Source: DATBFG01 sp036558645
GTDB lineage: Bacteria; Acidobacteriota; Terriglobia; Terriglobales; Acidobacteriaceae
Length of the DNA stretch: 64,000 nt
Reading direction: 5' to 3'
NCBI GenBank assembly: GCA_036558645.1
Contig: DATBFG010000002.1
Span: 5,578 to 69,577 of the forward strand
A program made the translations under genes and the position numbers. This document shows positions 7,169-15,931 of the stretch, in pieces; the first letter of the stretch is position 1, and every line of letters starts with the position of its first letter. The notes beneath the pieces were generated by a model that did not search any database, was not told the DNA's origin, and saw only the letters and a program-made list of their open reading frames with translations.

Positions 7169-8915
7169 ATGACATTCCCACTAGCAGGCCGTTGGTGGAA
7201 TCCTGATCCACGTCGGGGAAGATAAGGTGTGAGCCGTTGAGCCGCCTATTGTGCTCATATGCGACTTGCATAGCAAACTGCGCTGCCGGCCGATAGCTAA
7301 GGCCAAGGGTCACGCGGTCTTGCTCAAGATCTTCCTGCGTGTACGAGACTGCGATGTTGGAGCCAAAGCCGCTCACTTCGACGTCGTCGGTGACACCGTT
7401 CAACCACACGCGCTCGTAGCGAACGATCGGAATGAGCTGAGGATCATCAAAGCTCTTGCCGAGAAATGATTCCTTCAGCCACTTCGGACGCCCGTGGTAC
7501 TTGAAGTCCGTCCAGAAACCGTAACGGCGCCGCGAGAGATGAGCCAGTTCCAGTTCGGCTGTCGTAGTAAGGACACCGCCTTCACTTGAAGATGGCGCTC
7601 CGCTGTTGGCCGAGTTGAATACCGTCTGGCCGAAGGAATTGATAACTGAATTCAGGTTTCCAAGACTGGTGTAGACGGCTTCCCCCTCTGTCTCGAAACC
7701 TTTCCACCGCCACTTGTGGTCATACGCAAAAGTGGTGAGGGGCTCGTGGAAGCTCATGAACGTCGGAGCGTAGTTGCCACGATAACCCGAGAACGCGAAC
7801 TCGCCATGCAAGTTCGGACTATAGGCCGCGCGCCATGCAAAGGCTGACGCGGGCTTGCTGCCATCAAAAAATCCTCCCGCCAGTTGTACCTCGGCGTTAA
7901 CCACGGATTCGGCGCTTCCGGGCGAGCCGGCGGTGGTGCTGACTTCATGTTCCAATGTGTAATCGAGTGCGGCTCCGCTAAGCCCATAAAACTGGTAGTC
8001 CAGCTTGCCCTTGTCGCCTACGTTGAAGCTGCCGGTGAAGCCGAGACCCAGGTCCCTCCATGCAGCCTGTAGAGGTAGCACGGGAGCATCGCGATCGGTG
8101 AGGGTACGCCGTGGAATGTCCCAATAGTCATCATCATGCAGGAGGTTGTAGCGTCCCACAGGCACCAGTACCACTCCGCCACGAAGGCCATGATTTTCCG
8201 CAAAGTTGTATTGCGCCCAGGCTTGCTCGACGGACACTTCGCCGCCATTGTTTCCCTCGATGGCTTGCAGAAGGTTCAGACTGCCGGGGGTTTTCTCGAC
8301 TTCTTTTTCAGCCTCGATTTCAAATAGACGCTCAAACTCCACTTCGCTGTATACCCTCAGGCGTGATGCCGGCCGCCCGTCAGCCGTCAATACGAGACGG
8401 CGGAAGGTGAAACCGCTACCTGCCCCTCCAGGAATGTTGTTCCCTGTGGCAACGTCGTTTGTCTCAAATCGCATGGAGCCATAACCCCCAAGGCGAACGC
8501 GGTCGCCCAGGTAGATTCCCTTTCCCCCCGTGCCGCCTTGCCAGTCCACATATCGGGCAGCGCGGAGATCGGAGGGAGCCTCCGGCTCGGCCGAGGCTTG
8601 AGCCTCCGGTTGCGCTACCTGCTGCGCAGGAGTGCTGGCCGGAGTTTCTGCGGTCGGCGATGCAACCGTTTCGGTACCCGCGGCTGCCGATGCTGCAGGC
8701 TGCGACCAACGCAACTGATTGAGCAGTTCCTCCTGGGATTTTTGCAGGCTCTCGATCTGGCGCTGTTGTTTCTCGACTAGCGCAGTGAGGTTCGCAAGGT
8801 CTTTGGCGAGGTCCGGCGTGGCCGGGCTGGCCTGCTGAGCCAAAATGGGAAGCGAGCAGAGAATCATGATGACAAGCATTGAGGTGTGCATTCGTGCCCA
8901 CCGGGAATAGCGCAT
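7158..8915 (-). CDS. Outer-membrane porin with N-terminal coiled coil
   Basis: About 585 residues: a signal peptide (ending near LPILAQQ), a short coiled coil with repeated leucine/glutamine (LTALVEKQQRQIESLQKSQ), an Ala/Pro/Glu-rich linker, then a beta-rich barrel of the phosphate-selective porin type ending LLVGMSFAF. A terminal phenylalanine is the usual outer-membrane insertion signal. The ATG at 8915 has GGAG 6 bases upstream; a longer frame to 8987 would run into the operator region. The gene heads the flavin locus and is divergent from a Fur-family gene, so metal-responsive control is likely. The solute is unknown. Confidence 0.75.
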   Translation of the reverse strand: MRYSRWARMHTSMLVIMILCSLPILAQQASPATPDLAKDLANLTALVEKQQRQIESLQKSQEELLNQLRWSQPAASAAAGTETVASPTAETPASTPAQQVAQPEAQASAEPEAPSDLRAARYVDWQGGTGGKGIYLGDRVRLGGYGSMRFETNDVATGNNIPGGAGSGFTFRRLVLTADGRPASRLRVYSEVEFERLFEIEAEKEVEKTPGSLNLLQAIEGNNGGEVSVEQAWAQYNFAENHGLRGGVVLVPVGRYNLLHDDDYWDIPRRTLTDRDAPVLPLQAAWRDLGLGFTGSFNVGDKGKLDYQFYGLSGAALDYTLEHEVSTTAGSPGSAESVVNAEVQLAGGFFDGSKPASAFAWRAAYSPNLHGEFAFSGYRGNYAPTFMSFHEPLTTFAYDHKWRWKGFETEGEAVYTSLGNLNSVINSFGQTVFNSANSGAPSSSEGGVLTTTAELELAHLSRRRYGFWTDFKYHGRPKWLKESFLGKSFDDPQLIPIVRYERVWLNGVTDDVEVSGFGSNIAVSYTQEDLEQDRVTLGLSYRPAAQFAMQVAYEHNRRLNGSHLIFPDVDQDSTNGLLVGMSFAF

Positions 8916-8967
8916 TAGCAACTCCTCGCGTAATTCATGAAAGTAACTACTATTGCCTTGGTCGTAG

Positions 8968-8984
8968 TTGCAACTGAGTTGCAA
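8968..8984. promoter_or_regulatory. Palindrome TTGCAAC-TGA-GTTGCAA before the porin gene
   Basis: A perfect 7-base inverted repeat with a 3-base centre lies 53 bases upstream of the porin ATG. The same half-site recurs at 9049-9067 before the divergent fur gene. Size and symmetry fit a dimeric winged-helix repressor such as Fur/Zur/PerR. Confidence 0.55.
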
Positions 8985-9000
8985 CAAATTCGTATTTTGA

Positions 9001-9021
9001 AATTGAAATTCATTTTCAATT
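9001..9021. promoter_or_regulatory. Fur-box-like palindrome AATTGAAA-TTCAT-TTTCAATT
   Basis: A perfect 8-base inverted repeat with a 5-base spacer in the middle of the divergent porin/fur gap. The AT-rich GAAAnnnnnTTTC layout and length resemble classical Fur boxes. It is an overlapping candidate operator for both genes. Confidence 0.55.
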
Positions 9022-9048
9022 CGATGTCAAGCTGTGCGATTATTTCTT

Positions 9049-9067
9049 GTTGCAACCCGTTTGCAAC
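9049..9067. promoter_or_regulatory. Palindrome GTTGCAA-CCCGT-TTGCAAC before the fur gene
   Basis: A perfect 7-base inverted repeat with a 5-base spacer, ending 25 bases before the fur ATG at 9093. It uses the same half-site as 8968-8984 but in the opposite arrangement. Autoregulation by the adjacent Fur-family protein is the simplest reading. Confidence 0.5.
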
Positions 9068-9092
9068 ACTCCGTTGGTAGGATCGGCCATTC

Positions 9093-9539
9093 ATGCCCTT
9101 GCCACAGACCGAAGCTCCCGGTTATCTCACCTCTCAGCTTGCCGCACGTGGCGTACGCCTGACTCGTCAGCGCCGCACCATTCTCGCCGTTATTGAAACG
9201 GCAAAGCGTCATCTCGATGCCAGCCAGATCTTGCGCAAAGCAAGAGCTGTGCACGCTGACGTAGATCGCGTCACCGTGTACCGCACTCTCGCGCTGCTCA
9301 AGCGGCACGGCCTGATCGACGAACTCGACCTTATGCACATGGAGGGAGAAAAACACTTCTACGAGCGCAGGACACAGCGCGAGCACATTCACATGACCTG
9401 CATCGGTTGCGGCCAGGTCATCGAATTTGAGAGCCGGCTGTTCGACAAACTGAAGAAGCAGATTGCGACCGAGTGTCAGTTCCACATCAAAGTGGCGCGG
9501 ATGGAACTTGGGGGATATTGTGCCAAGTGCCGCGCGTAG
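9093..9539 (+). CDS. Fur family transcriptional regulator (second copy)
   Basis: A 148-residue metalloregulator with the winged-helix DNA-binding segment VTVYRTLALLKRHGLIDEL, the hinge HEH-type ligands in REHIHMTCIGC, and two CxxC zinc pairs (CIGC and CAKC). It is shorter at the N-terminus than the first copy at 4567-5073 and clearly a different subfamily; Zur- or Fur-like sensing cannot be told apart here. It is divergent from the porin gene, and the 177-base gap holds three palindromes, which strongly suggests it controls the porin-cytochrome-FMN-apbE unit and itself. Confidence 0.88.
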   Translation: MPLPQTEAPGYLTSQLAARGVRLTRQRRTILAVIETAKRHLDASQILRKARAVHADVDRVTVYRTLALLKRHGLIDELDLMHMEGEKHFYERRTQREHIHMTCIGCGQVIEFESRLFDKLKKQIATECQFHIKVARMELGGYCAKCRA

Positions 9540-9619
9540 TGAGTCATTGAGGAAGAAACCTCCATCGGCTGCTCAGATTGTCATCCGTACCACCACCCCC
9601 TAGAATCCTTATTGACGCC

Positions 9620-12088
9620 ATGACTACTGTCAGCCCTTCGCTTCCTCCTGTGCAGCAGCGGTTTGCTTGGTCTCGTCTTCTATTTCGCATCTTCGTAGGG
9701 CTGCTTGTGTTCGTCGTGATACTGCTAGGGTGGTGCTACTCGATTGCGCACTCTGCCCTGCCCCAACTCGATGGAACGCTGACAGTGTCTGGCTTGTCAG
9801 CTCCAGTAACCGTGACTCGCGATGGCCATGGCGTACCGACACTTGAAGCCTCGACGTTGCCGGATCTTTTCTTTGCGCAGGGATACGTCACGGCGCAGGA
9901 TCGTCTTTGGCAAATGGACGTGATGCGTCGCTTCGCCGCCGGTGAGCTGTCCGAAATTCTCGGGGAAGACCTGGTAAAGCACGACCGTGAGCAGCGCATC
10001 CTCGGCATGCGTCAGGCAGCGAAAAAGTCCCTTGACATTTTGTCTGTAGAGGATCGCGGCTTCCTTGACGCCTACACTCGAGGTGTCAACGCTTACGTTG
10101 ACTCGCACGCTGAAAAATTGCCCGTGGAATATCGCATTTTGCGCTACAGGCCCCGTCATTGGAGCGCGGAAGATTCCACTTTGATCGCCGCACAAATGAT
10201 CAAGGATTTGAATCATGGCACCTACGAGGACGCGTTGGCCCGCGAGAAGATTTTGGCCAAGCTGGGGCCTGATCTCGCGTCAGACTTGTACGTGAATACC
10301 TCTTGGCATGATCGCCCGCCTACGGTAGCTCGCCCAACTTTGGAACATTCTGGCGATCAGGACGATGAAGACGAAGACGAGGAATCCGACGGCCCCGAGA
10401 GTTCCGTGGCAACCAAGGGGTCGACGTTTCTGTACGACGATGTCTCGTTGCCTCTCGATACCGACTATGCGATCGGATCAAATAACTGGGTGGTTTCCGG
10501 TGCACATACTATTTCGGGAAAACCGCTTCTCTCGAACGATATGCACCTCGGACACCAGATGCCGAACCTCTGGTACGAGGCCCACCTTCGTTGTGCGAAC
10601 TATGATGTCGCAGGCGTGACACTGCCTGGTCTCCCCTTCGTGGTCGTGGGCCACAACCAACGCATCGCCTGGGGATTCACCAATGTCGGACCCACGGTGG
10701 AAGATGTCTACATCGAAACCTTCAATGCTGCGGGCCAATATAAGACCCCCGAAGGGTGGAAAGATCCGGAACGTCGTCACGAAGTCATTCACGTGAAAGG
10801 CAACCTGGACGTGAACTTTGATGTAACACTAACCCGGCACGGTCCCATCATCAGCTCGCTGGTGCTCGGCGAAACGAGACCTTTAGCGCTTCGATGGACT
10901 CTTTATGGCGGTGTCGGAAATCCACTTTTCGAAGTGAACTCTGCGCAGAACTGGGAAGACTTCCGGCGAGCCTTCTCGCACTTCGATGCTCCTGGGCAAA
11001 ACGTCGTCTACGCGGACGTCGATGGGAACATCGGCTACCAGACTACGGGAAAGATTCCCATTCGGGTCCACGGCGATGGAGGCCTTCCAGAAGCGGGTAA
11101 CGATAACGCACACGAGTGGACCAGCTACATCCCTTTTGAGAAGCTGCCCAGCACCTACAACCCGCCCTGGGGCATTATTGCGACGGCCAATGGCCGGATC
11201 TCACCAGATGATTACCCATATTCAATCAGCACTGGATGGGAGGCGCCGTGGCGCTCCGCGCGCATCTACCGTGTCCTCGAGTCCGGAAAGAGGTTTTCGG
11301 TCTCGGACATGTTGAGTCTACAAACGGATATTTATTCCGAGCCCGACCGCTTCTTTGCAGAACGTTTCGTGTACGCGGTGGACCATGCAGCCAAGCCAAG
11401 TGATCGCGCCAAGGAAGCCGTGGAAATCATGCGCGGCTGGGACGGACGCATGACAGCCGACTCCTCGGCTGCGCTTTTGGCCTATCGCTCTCGTTTTGAG
11501 TTGGTACGTTTGCTACTTGAACCAAAATTAGGCACAGCCGCGAAGGATTCGTCTCAACCTGAGGCCTCCTTAAGTTGGAAGACCTACCAGTGGGGTATGC
11601 AATCAGTATGGCTTGAGAATGTGCTCCTGCATCAACCCAAGCGCTGGTTGCCGGGCAACTACGCCAACTACAACGAACTTCTCACCGCCGCCGTTGACTC
11701 CGCTGTCCATGCGGAGAATGCTCCAAAGAATCTCAATCAGTGGAAGTGGGGGGAGACCCGCTCGCTCGAGATTCAACATCCCATTCTCGGCAAGGTACCT
11801 ATCCTGAATCGTTGGACGGGACCGGGAATTCGGCCGCAGTCAGGCAGCGGATTCACCGTCAAAGCTGTTACACGTACCCACGGCCCCTCGGAGCGAATGA
11901 CGGTAGACCTCGCCAATCTGGATAATTCAACACTCAACACAGTGACGGGACAGGCGGGCAACTTCTTGAGCCCGTACTACATGGACCAGTGGTCTGCCTG
12001 GTATCAGGGATATACCTTTAACTTGCCTTTCACCAAGAGCGCGGTTGAGGCGGCCAAGAGTCACCGCCTGTTGCTGAAGCCGAACTGA
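9620..12088 (+). CDS. Penicillin acylase family Ntn-hydrolase
   Basis: About 822 residues. An N-terminal membrane segment (residues about 19-42) is followed by the acylase alpha chain, an acidic spacer rich in Asp/Glu near residues 240-265, and the beta chain, which would start at the catalytic Ser287 in AIGSNNWVVSG. Further family marks are LLSNDMHLGH, VVVGHNQRIAWGFTN and the late MTVDLANLDNS. These enzymes self-cleave at the serine and hydrolyse amides such as beta-lactam side chains or acyl-homoserine lactones; the natural substrate is not evident. The ATG at 9620 is chosen; a TTG at 9578 adds 14 residues. No SD is clear for either. Confidence 0.85.
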   Translation: MTTVSPSLPPVQQRFAWSRLLFRIFVGLLVFVVILLGWCYSIAHSALPQLDGTLTVSGLSAPVTVTRDGHGVPTLEASTLPDLFFAQGYVTAQDRLWQMDVMRRFAAGELSEILGEDLVKHDREQRILGMRQAAKKSLDILSVEDRGFLDAYTRGVNAYVDSHAEKLPVEYRILRYRPRHWSAEDSTLIAAQMIKDLNHGTYEDALAREKILAKLGPDLASDLYVNTSWHDRPPTVARPTLEHSGDQDDEDEDEESDGPESSVATKGSTFLYDDVSLPLDTDYAIGSNNWVVSGAHTISGKPLLSNDMHLGHQMPNLWYEAHLRCANYDVAGVTLPGLPFVVVGHNQRIAWGFTNVGPTVEDVYIETFNAAGQYKTPEGWKDPERRHEVIHVKGNLDVNFDVTLTRHGPIISSLVLGETRPLALRWTLYGGVGNPLFEVNSAQNWEDFRRAFSHFDAPGQNVVYADVDGNIGYQTTGKIPIRVHGDGGLPEAGNDNAHEWTSYIPFEKLPSTYNPPWGIIATANGRISPDDYPYSISTGWEAPWRSARIYRVLESGKRFSVSDMLSLQTDIYSEPDRFFAERFVYAVDHAAKPSDRAKEAVEIMRGWDGRMTADSSAALLAYRSRFELVRLLLEPKLGTAAKDSSQPEASLSWKTYQWGMQSVWLENVLLHQPKRWLPGNYANYNELLTAAVDSAVHAENAPKNLNQWKWGETRSLEIQHPILGKVPILNRWTGPGIRPQSGSGFTVKAVTRTHGPSERMTVDLANLDNSTLNTVTGQAGNFLSPYYMDQWSAWYQGYTFNLPFTKSAVEAAKSHRLLLKPN

Positions 12089-12103
12089 GCACGGCACTAA
12101 ACA

Positions 12104-13372
12104 TCAATCGACCAGCTTCACGTCGACAGCCTGGCCGATGATGTCGATTTGGTCGGACTGGAGCGCGTCGGTGGTGGTGTCGTAGATGCGAAGATTTCCG
12201 CCTTGGCATACGTAGACAACATTTCGATTCGTAATGGGCTGGATGCCGGTGACGTCCCCATTCGCCGTACCCACGACCACATGTCCGTTAGAGGGGTTAT
12301 ACATCGATAGACAACCTCGCGCTTCGCCACCGGAGATATTCACGTTCGTGCATAGCGTGGCCCCGACAAAGATTTGGCCGTTTGCCATCTGCATACGGGA
12401 GTGATAGCCATCGGTGATGGTCGCCGTTCCGGTTACCGATTCAGATCCCAGATTGATGGTGGTGAGCGTGCCGCAACTCGTAGCAGCAGTTCCGCCCCCG
12501 CAAGGTGTCCCTGGCGCTGTTCCGGCGACGTATAGAGTACTGCCGGAGATCATTCCCATCGTAGCCGCCGTCACCGGAATGACCTTGGTTATCGTCAGAG
12601 TTTCAATATCGACGACACTCACACTCGCCGCCGTGCCACCGCATTCAGGGCCACAGTTCAGAATGTATGCAGTCGTGTCGTCAGCGCTGAAAACCGCCCA
12701 GACGGGATGATCGAAGCAGCAGATCGGAGTCAGTGGATCGGAGACTCCGATGAGACTAGGCGCTACCAGCGTGGCCATGTTTGTCGTGTCCGACAGGGCC
12801 ATGATCGTATTTCCACTGTTGTTCTCGATGACGAATCGCACGCCGGGGATGGGTACGAGAGCGTCCACGACATTGCTAGCCATGGAGATCCGTACGATGG
12901 CTCCAGGACTCTGGCCCAGCACCGGTGCAGTCGGAACCGCTGCAAAGCCCTCGGTGTTGAGTTTCGAAACAAACATGCTCACAGTTGATCCTGGCAACAG
13001 CACAGCAGGCAAGGTTGAACTGCCGGAGGAAACGATCGTCTCCGCCGTGTTATCAACAAGCGCAATGGAGTTGCTAGATCCGCTGTACACCATCGTTAGT
13101 TTCTTGTTGGGGGAAACTGCCATCATCCCTGCCTGGGGAACACTTGTGAAGAGACTGACTCGCTGAAACGCAAGCAGATCCTTCGATGCGTCAACGATAT
13201 TCAGTACCGGGGCGCCACCACCGCCCGTAACGGGAGACAATGGGTTCGATACGAACGCCCTGAAGGTGATCCCACTCGTCGGAGTGGTGGGAACTGTCGG
13301 GTTGGAGTATCCGCAGGATACAAGAAACATACCTGCGCCAATCAACACTAAAGCGGCTATTGCCCTTTTCAA
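12104..13372 (-). CDS. Beta-propeller lipoprotein (YncE-like)
   Basis: A 422-residue exported protein. The N-terminus MKRAIAALVLIGAGMFLVSCGYSNP ends in a lipobox (LVSC), so it should be lipid-anchored. The rest repeats beta-strand blocks typical of seven-bladed YncE-like propellers, with phrases such as ALVDNTAETIV and VSVVDIETLTITKVIPV. The start is TTG with GGAG 8 bases upstream. Such proteins bind ligands or partners on the cell surface; no enzymatic residues stand out. It is convergent with the acylase gene, 15 bases away. Confidence 0.72.
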   Translation of the reverse strand: MKRAIAALVLIGAGMFLVSCGYSNPTVPTTPTSGITFRAFVSNPLSPVTGGGGAPVLNIVDASKDLLAFQRVSLFTSVPQAGMMAVSPNKKLTMVYSGSSNSIALVDNTAETIVSSGSSTLPAVLLPGSTVSMFVSKLNTEGFAAVPTAPVLGQSPGAIVRISMASNVVDALVPIPGVRFVIENNSGNTIMALSDTTNMATLVAPSLIGVSDPLTPICCFDHPVWAVFSADDTTAYILNCGPECGGTAASVSVVDIETLTITKVIPVTAATMGMISGSTLYVAGTAPGTPCGGGTAATSCGTLTTINLGSESVTGTATITDGYHSRMQMANGQIFVGATLCTNVNISGGEARGCLSMYNPSNGHVVVGTANGDVTGIQPITNRNVVYVCQGGNLRIYDTTTDALQSDQIDIIGQAVDVKLVD

Positions 13373-13541
13373 ACCTGGAGCTCCAAGAGCATGAAGGATA
13401 AAGATTTAGATGCGAGTAAGTCGGATTATAACAGAGCATGCTGCTGAGATATTTCTTGAACTCGCTCGGCATCCCGCTGGAAACGCCGCATAGCGCCGGA
13501 TTGATGCAAAAAACATACCCTTCTTGTATTCTCGACACAGA

Positions 13542-15419
13542 ATGTCCTCCGATTTTCTGGATCGCCTGAAAAAATCGCCTGTTTTATGCGATGGCGCAAC
13601 GGGAACCCTTCTCTACGCAAAGGGCATCTTCATCAACCGCTGCTATGACGAATTGAACCTCTCGCAACCCGATTTGATTCGCGGATTGCACCACGAATAC
13701 CTGCAAGCCGGAGCCGAAGTTATCGAAACCAACACCTTCGGCGGAAACTCTTTCCGCTTGGCCCGGCATAGCATGGCCGACAAGGTACGCGAGATCAATA
13801 CTGCGGGTGCGCGAATCGCGAGAGATGCTGCGAAGAGTTTCGATGTCTATGTTGCAGGTTCAGTAGGCCCCCTGGGAATTCGTATTGAGCCTTTGGGAAA
13901 AACGTCGTTCGAGGAAGCGCGCAGTGCGTTCCACGAACAAATCGCCGCGCTCGTCGAGGGTGGAGTCGATCTGATCATCCTCGAGACCTTCGGATATCTC
14001 GAAGAGCTGCATCAGGCATTGCTGGCAGCTCGCGATGTTAACCGGGATATTCCGGTAGTGGCCCAAGTCACAATTGACGAAGACGGCAACTGTCTGGATG
14101 GATCCACGCCGGAAGAATTCGCGCCGCGGCTGACAGAATGGGGCGCTGACGTAATCGGTTGTAATTGCAGCGTTGGTCCCGTCGCCATGCTGGACGCAAT
14201 GGAGCGCGTGCGCGTGGCCTCCCATCTGCCCCTTTCTGCCCAGCCAAACGCCGGCATCCCGCGGTCCGTTGAAGGGCGAAATATCTATCTGTGTTCCCCG
14301 GAGTATATGGGTAGCTATGCCCGCAAGTTCGTAACGGCCGGTGTGCGCTTGATCGGAGGATGCTGTGGAACGACCCCCGATCATATCCGCGTGATGAAAT
14401 CGGCTCTGCGCGTTGGTGAGGCACGATCAAGATCATCGAATGTTACTGTCAGCGGAGAACCAACGCGTCCCGTAGCCCTGCCCGCGCTGCCTCTCGCCGA
14501 ACGCTCCTTGCTGGGCTCGAAGATTGCCTCGGGAGAGTTCCTCACGATGGTGGAGATTGTTCCACCGCGCGGAACGGACATACGCAAGGAACTCGAAGGC
14601 GCACGCTTTCTGAAGTCCGTTGGGGTTGACGCCATCAACATACCCGACAGTCCGCGCGCCTCGGCACGTATGAGCAACCAGGCGCTCTCGCTACTTGTGC
14701 AGCGGGATGTCGGCATAGAGGCAATCCTTCACTACACATGCCGGGATCGTAATGTACTGTGCATTCAGTCGGATCTCCTAGGCGCAGCCGCAACCGGGAT
14801 TCGCAATCTGATCTGCATCACGGGCGACCCGCCTAAGATGGGCAACTATCCCGACGCTACGGCGGTTTTCGATGTTGACGCGATCGGGCTAGTCAACATA
14901 GTTCACAATCTGAATGCTGGGATGGATATCGGCGGCAATCCGATTGGAAGGGGGACCGGATTCGTGATCGGTGTGGGCGCCAATCCCGGCCTACCGAATC
15001 TCGACGAGGAAATCCGTCGGTTCGAATACAAAGTGCAGGCTGGTGCGGAATATGCGGTAACCCAGCCCGTCTTTGATCTTGGATTGCTGGAGAGCTTCCT
15101 GCGCAGGATCGAGCACTGTCGCATCCCGATTGTGGCAGGGATTTGGCCCTTGGTGAGCGTGCGGAATGCAGAATTCATGAAGAACGAGCTGCGAGTGTCG
15201 GTACCCGACCCAATACTTGCGCGCATAAGTAGGGCCGCAACGCCCGAAGCGGCTAGGGAGGAAGGCATCGCTATTGCGCGCGAAATGTTGACCTCGGTAC
15301 GCGGCATGGTGCAAGGCGCACAAATCAGTGCGCCACTCGGACGCTTCTCTTCGGCGGTGGATGTTCTTGAGGCACTCGGTTCGAAGCGAGCTCCGCAAGT
15401 CGCTATCAATTCGGCGTGA
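13542..15419 (+). CDS. Homocysteine S-methyltransferase / methylenetetrahydrofolate reductase fusion
   Basis: Two enzymes in one chain of about 625 residues. The N-terminal half (to about residue 295) is a homocysteine methyltransferase barrel with the zinc cysteines in IGCNCSVGP and GGCCGTTPDH. The C-terminal half (about 330-610) is a MetF-type flavin barrel with MVEIVPPRGTD near its start, ICITGDPPKMGNYP and YAVTQPVFD. The first transfers methyl groups to homocysteine; the second makes 5-methyltetrahydrofolate. The fusion (YitJ-like) lacks a cobalamin domain. The ATG at 13542 opens the conserved DFLDRL start; a TTG 18 bases upstream is the alternative. Confidence 0.92.
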   Translation: MSSDFLDRLKKSPVLCDGATGTLLYAKGIFINRCYDELNLSQPDLIRGLHHEYLQAGAEVIETNTFGGNSFRLARHSMADKVREINTAGARIARDAAKSFDVYVAGSVGPLGIRIEPLGKTSFEEARSAFHEQIAALVEGGVDLIILETFGYLEELHQALLAARDVNRDIPVVAQVTIDEDGNCLDGSTPEEFAPRLTEWGADVIGCNCSVGPVAMLDAMERVRVASHLPLSAQPNAGIPRSVEGRNIYLCSPEYMGSYARKFVTAGVRLIGGCCGTTPDHIRVMKSALRVGEARSRSSNVTVSGEPTRPVALPALPLAERSLLGSKIASGEFLTMVEIVPPRGTDIRKELEGARFLKSVGVDAINIPDSPRASARMSNQALSLLVQRDVGIEAILHYTCRDRNVLCIQSDLLGAAATGIRNLICITGDPPKMGNYPDATAVFDVDAIGLVNIVHNLNAGMDIGGNPIGRGTGFVIGVGANPGLPNLDEEIRRFEYKVQAGAEYAVTQPVFDLGLLESFLRRIEHCRIPIVAGIWPLVSVRNAEFMKNELRVSVPDPILARISRAATPEAAREEGIAIAREMLTSVRGMVQGAQISAPLGRFSSAVDVLEALGSKRAPQVAINSA

Positions 15420-15595
15420 AGCGTCGTTGCTGGGAAAAGAGGCTCAAGGTGTAAACGATTTCAACACGAATGCCGAGCCATCGGCAATTCCGCAAGACAC
15501 GGCAAGTTAACCTGCCTTCTCTGCAAATTTAATAGATTTTCACTAGACATCTGTTGCGGGAAGGTGCATTACAATATGCAGAGGAGTTCATCCAC

Positions 15596-15832
15596 TTGCC
15601 AAAATTTGAGGAGTGTCTCGATCGCCTGGACAAAATTGTTCAGGAGTTGGAAAAGGGCGATCTGCCCCTGGAGAAGTCGCTGGTTCTCTTTGAAGAAGGG
15701 ATGCAGCTCTCCTCGGTTTGTCGCAAGCAGTTGGATGAAGCAGAGGGTAAAGTCGAAATCCTGTTGAAGCAGAACGGGAAGCTTCAAGCGGAGCCCTTTG
15801 AACCGGTCGCCGATAGTTCGAGTCGGAAATAA
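15596..15832 (+). CDS. xseB: Exodeoxyribonuclease VII small subunit
   Basis: The product begins PKFEECLDRLDKIVQELEKGDLPLEKSL and continues LFEEGMQL...CRKQLDEAEGKVEIL, the full XseB signature, a two-helix coiled hairpin that binds the XseA nuclease. I place the start at TTG 15596 because GAGGAG lies 9 bases upstream and the family normally begins one or two residues before FEE; a TTG at 15554 is the alternative. Length (78 residues) is normal. xseA is not in the window. Downstream genes on the same strand (receiver-like protein, ispA, bshB1) may share transcription, as xseB and ispA are often neighbours. Confidence 0.9.
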   Translation: MPKFEECLDRLDKIVQELEKGDLPLEKSLVLFEEGMQLSSVCRKQLDEAEGKVEILLKQNGKLQAEPFEPVADSSSRK

Positions 15833-15931
15833 GCGACAAGTACGCCACCGCACTGTGTCAACTCATGTCTCGGTTCAAACCCTTGTGAACCCTGACGCAG
15901 CCAGCCTGAATGGCAATAGTAGGGGTACTGT

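Noticed and set aside
12104..13372. Possible quinoprotein or lactonase enzyme
   Set aside because: Only propeller repeats and a lipobox can be seen; no cofactor or catalytic residues were identified.
13373..13541. Search for a SAM or SAH riboswitch before the methionine/folate fusion
   Set aside because: No conserved core motif or convincing stem arrangement was found.
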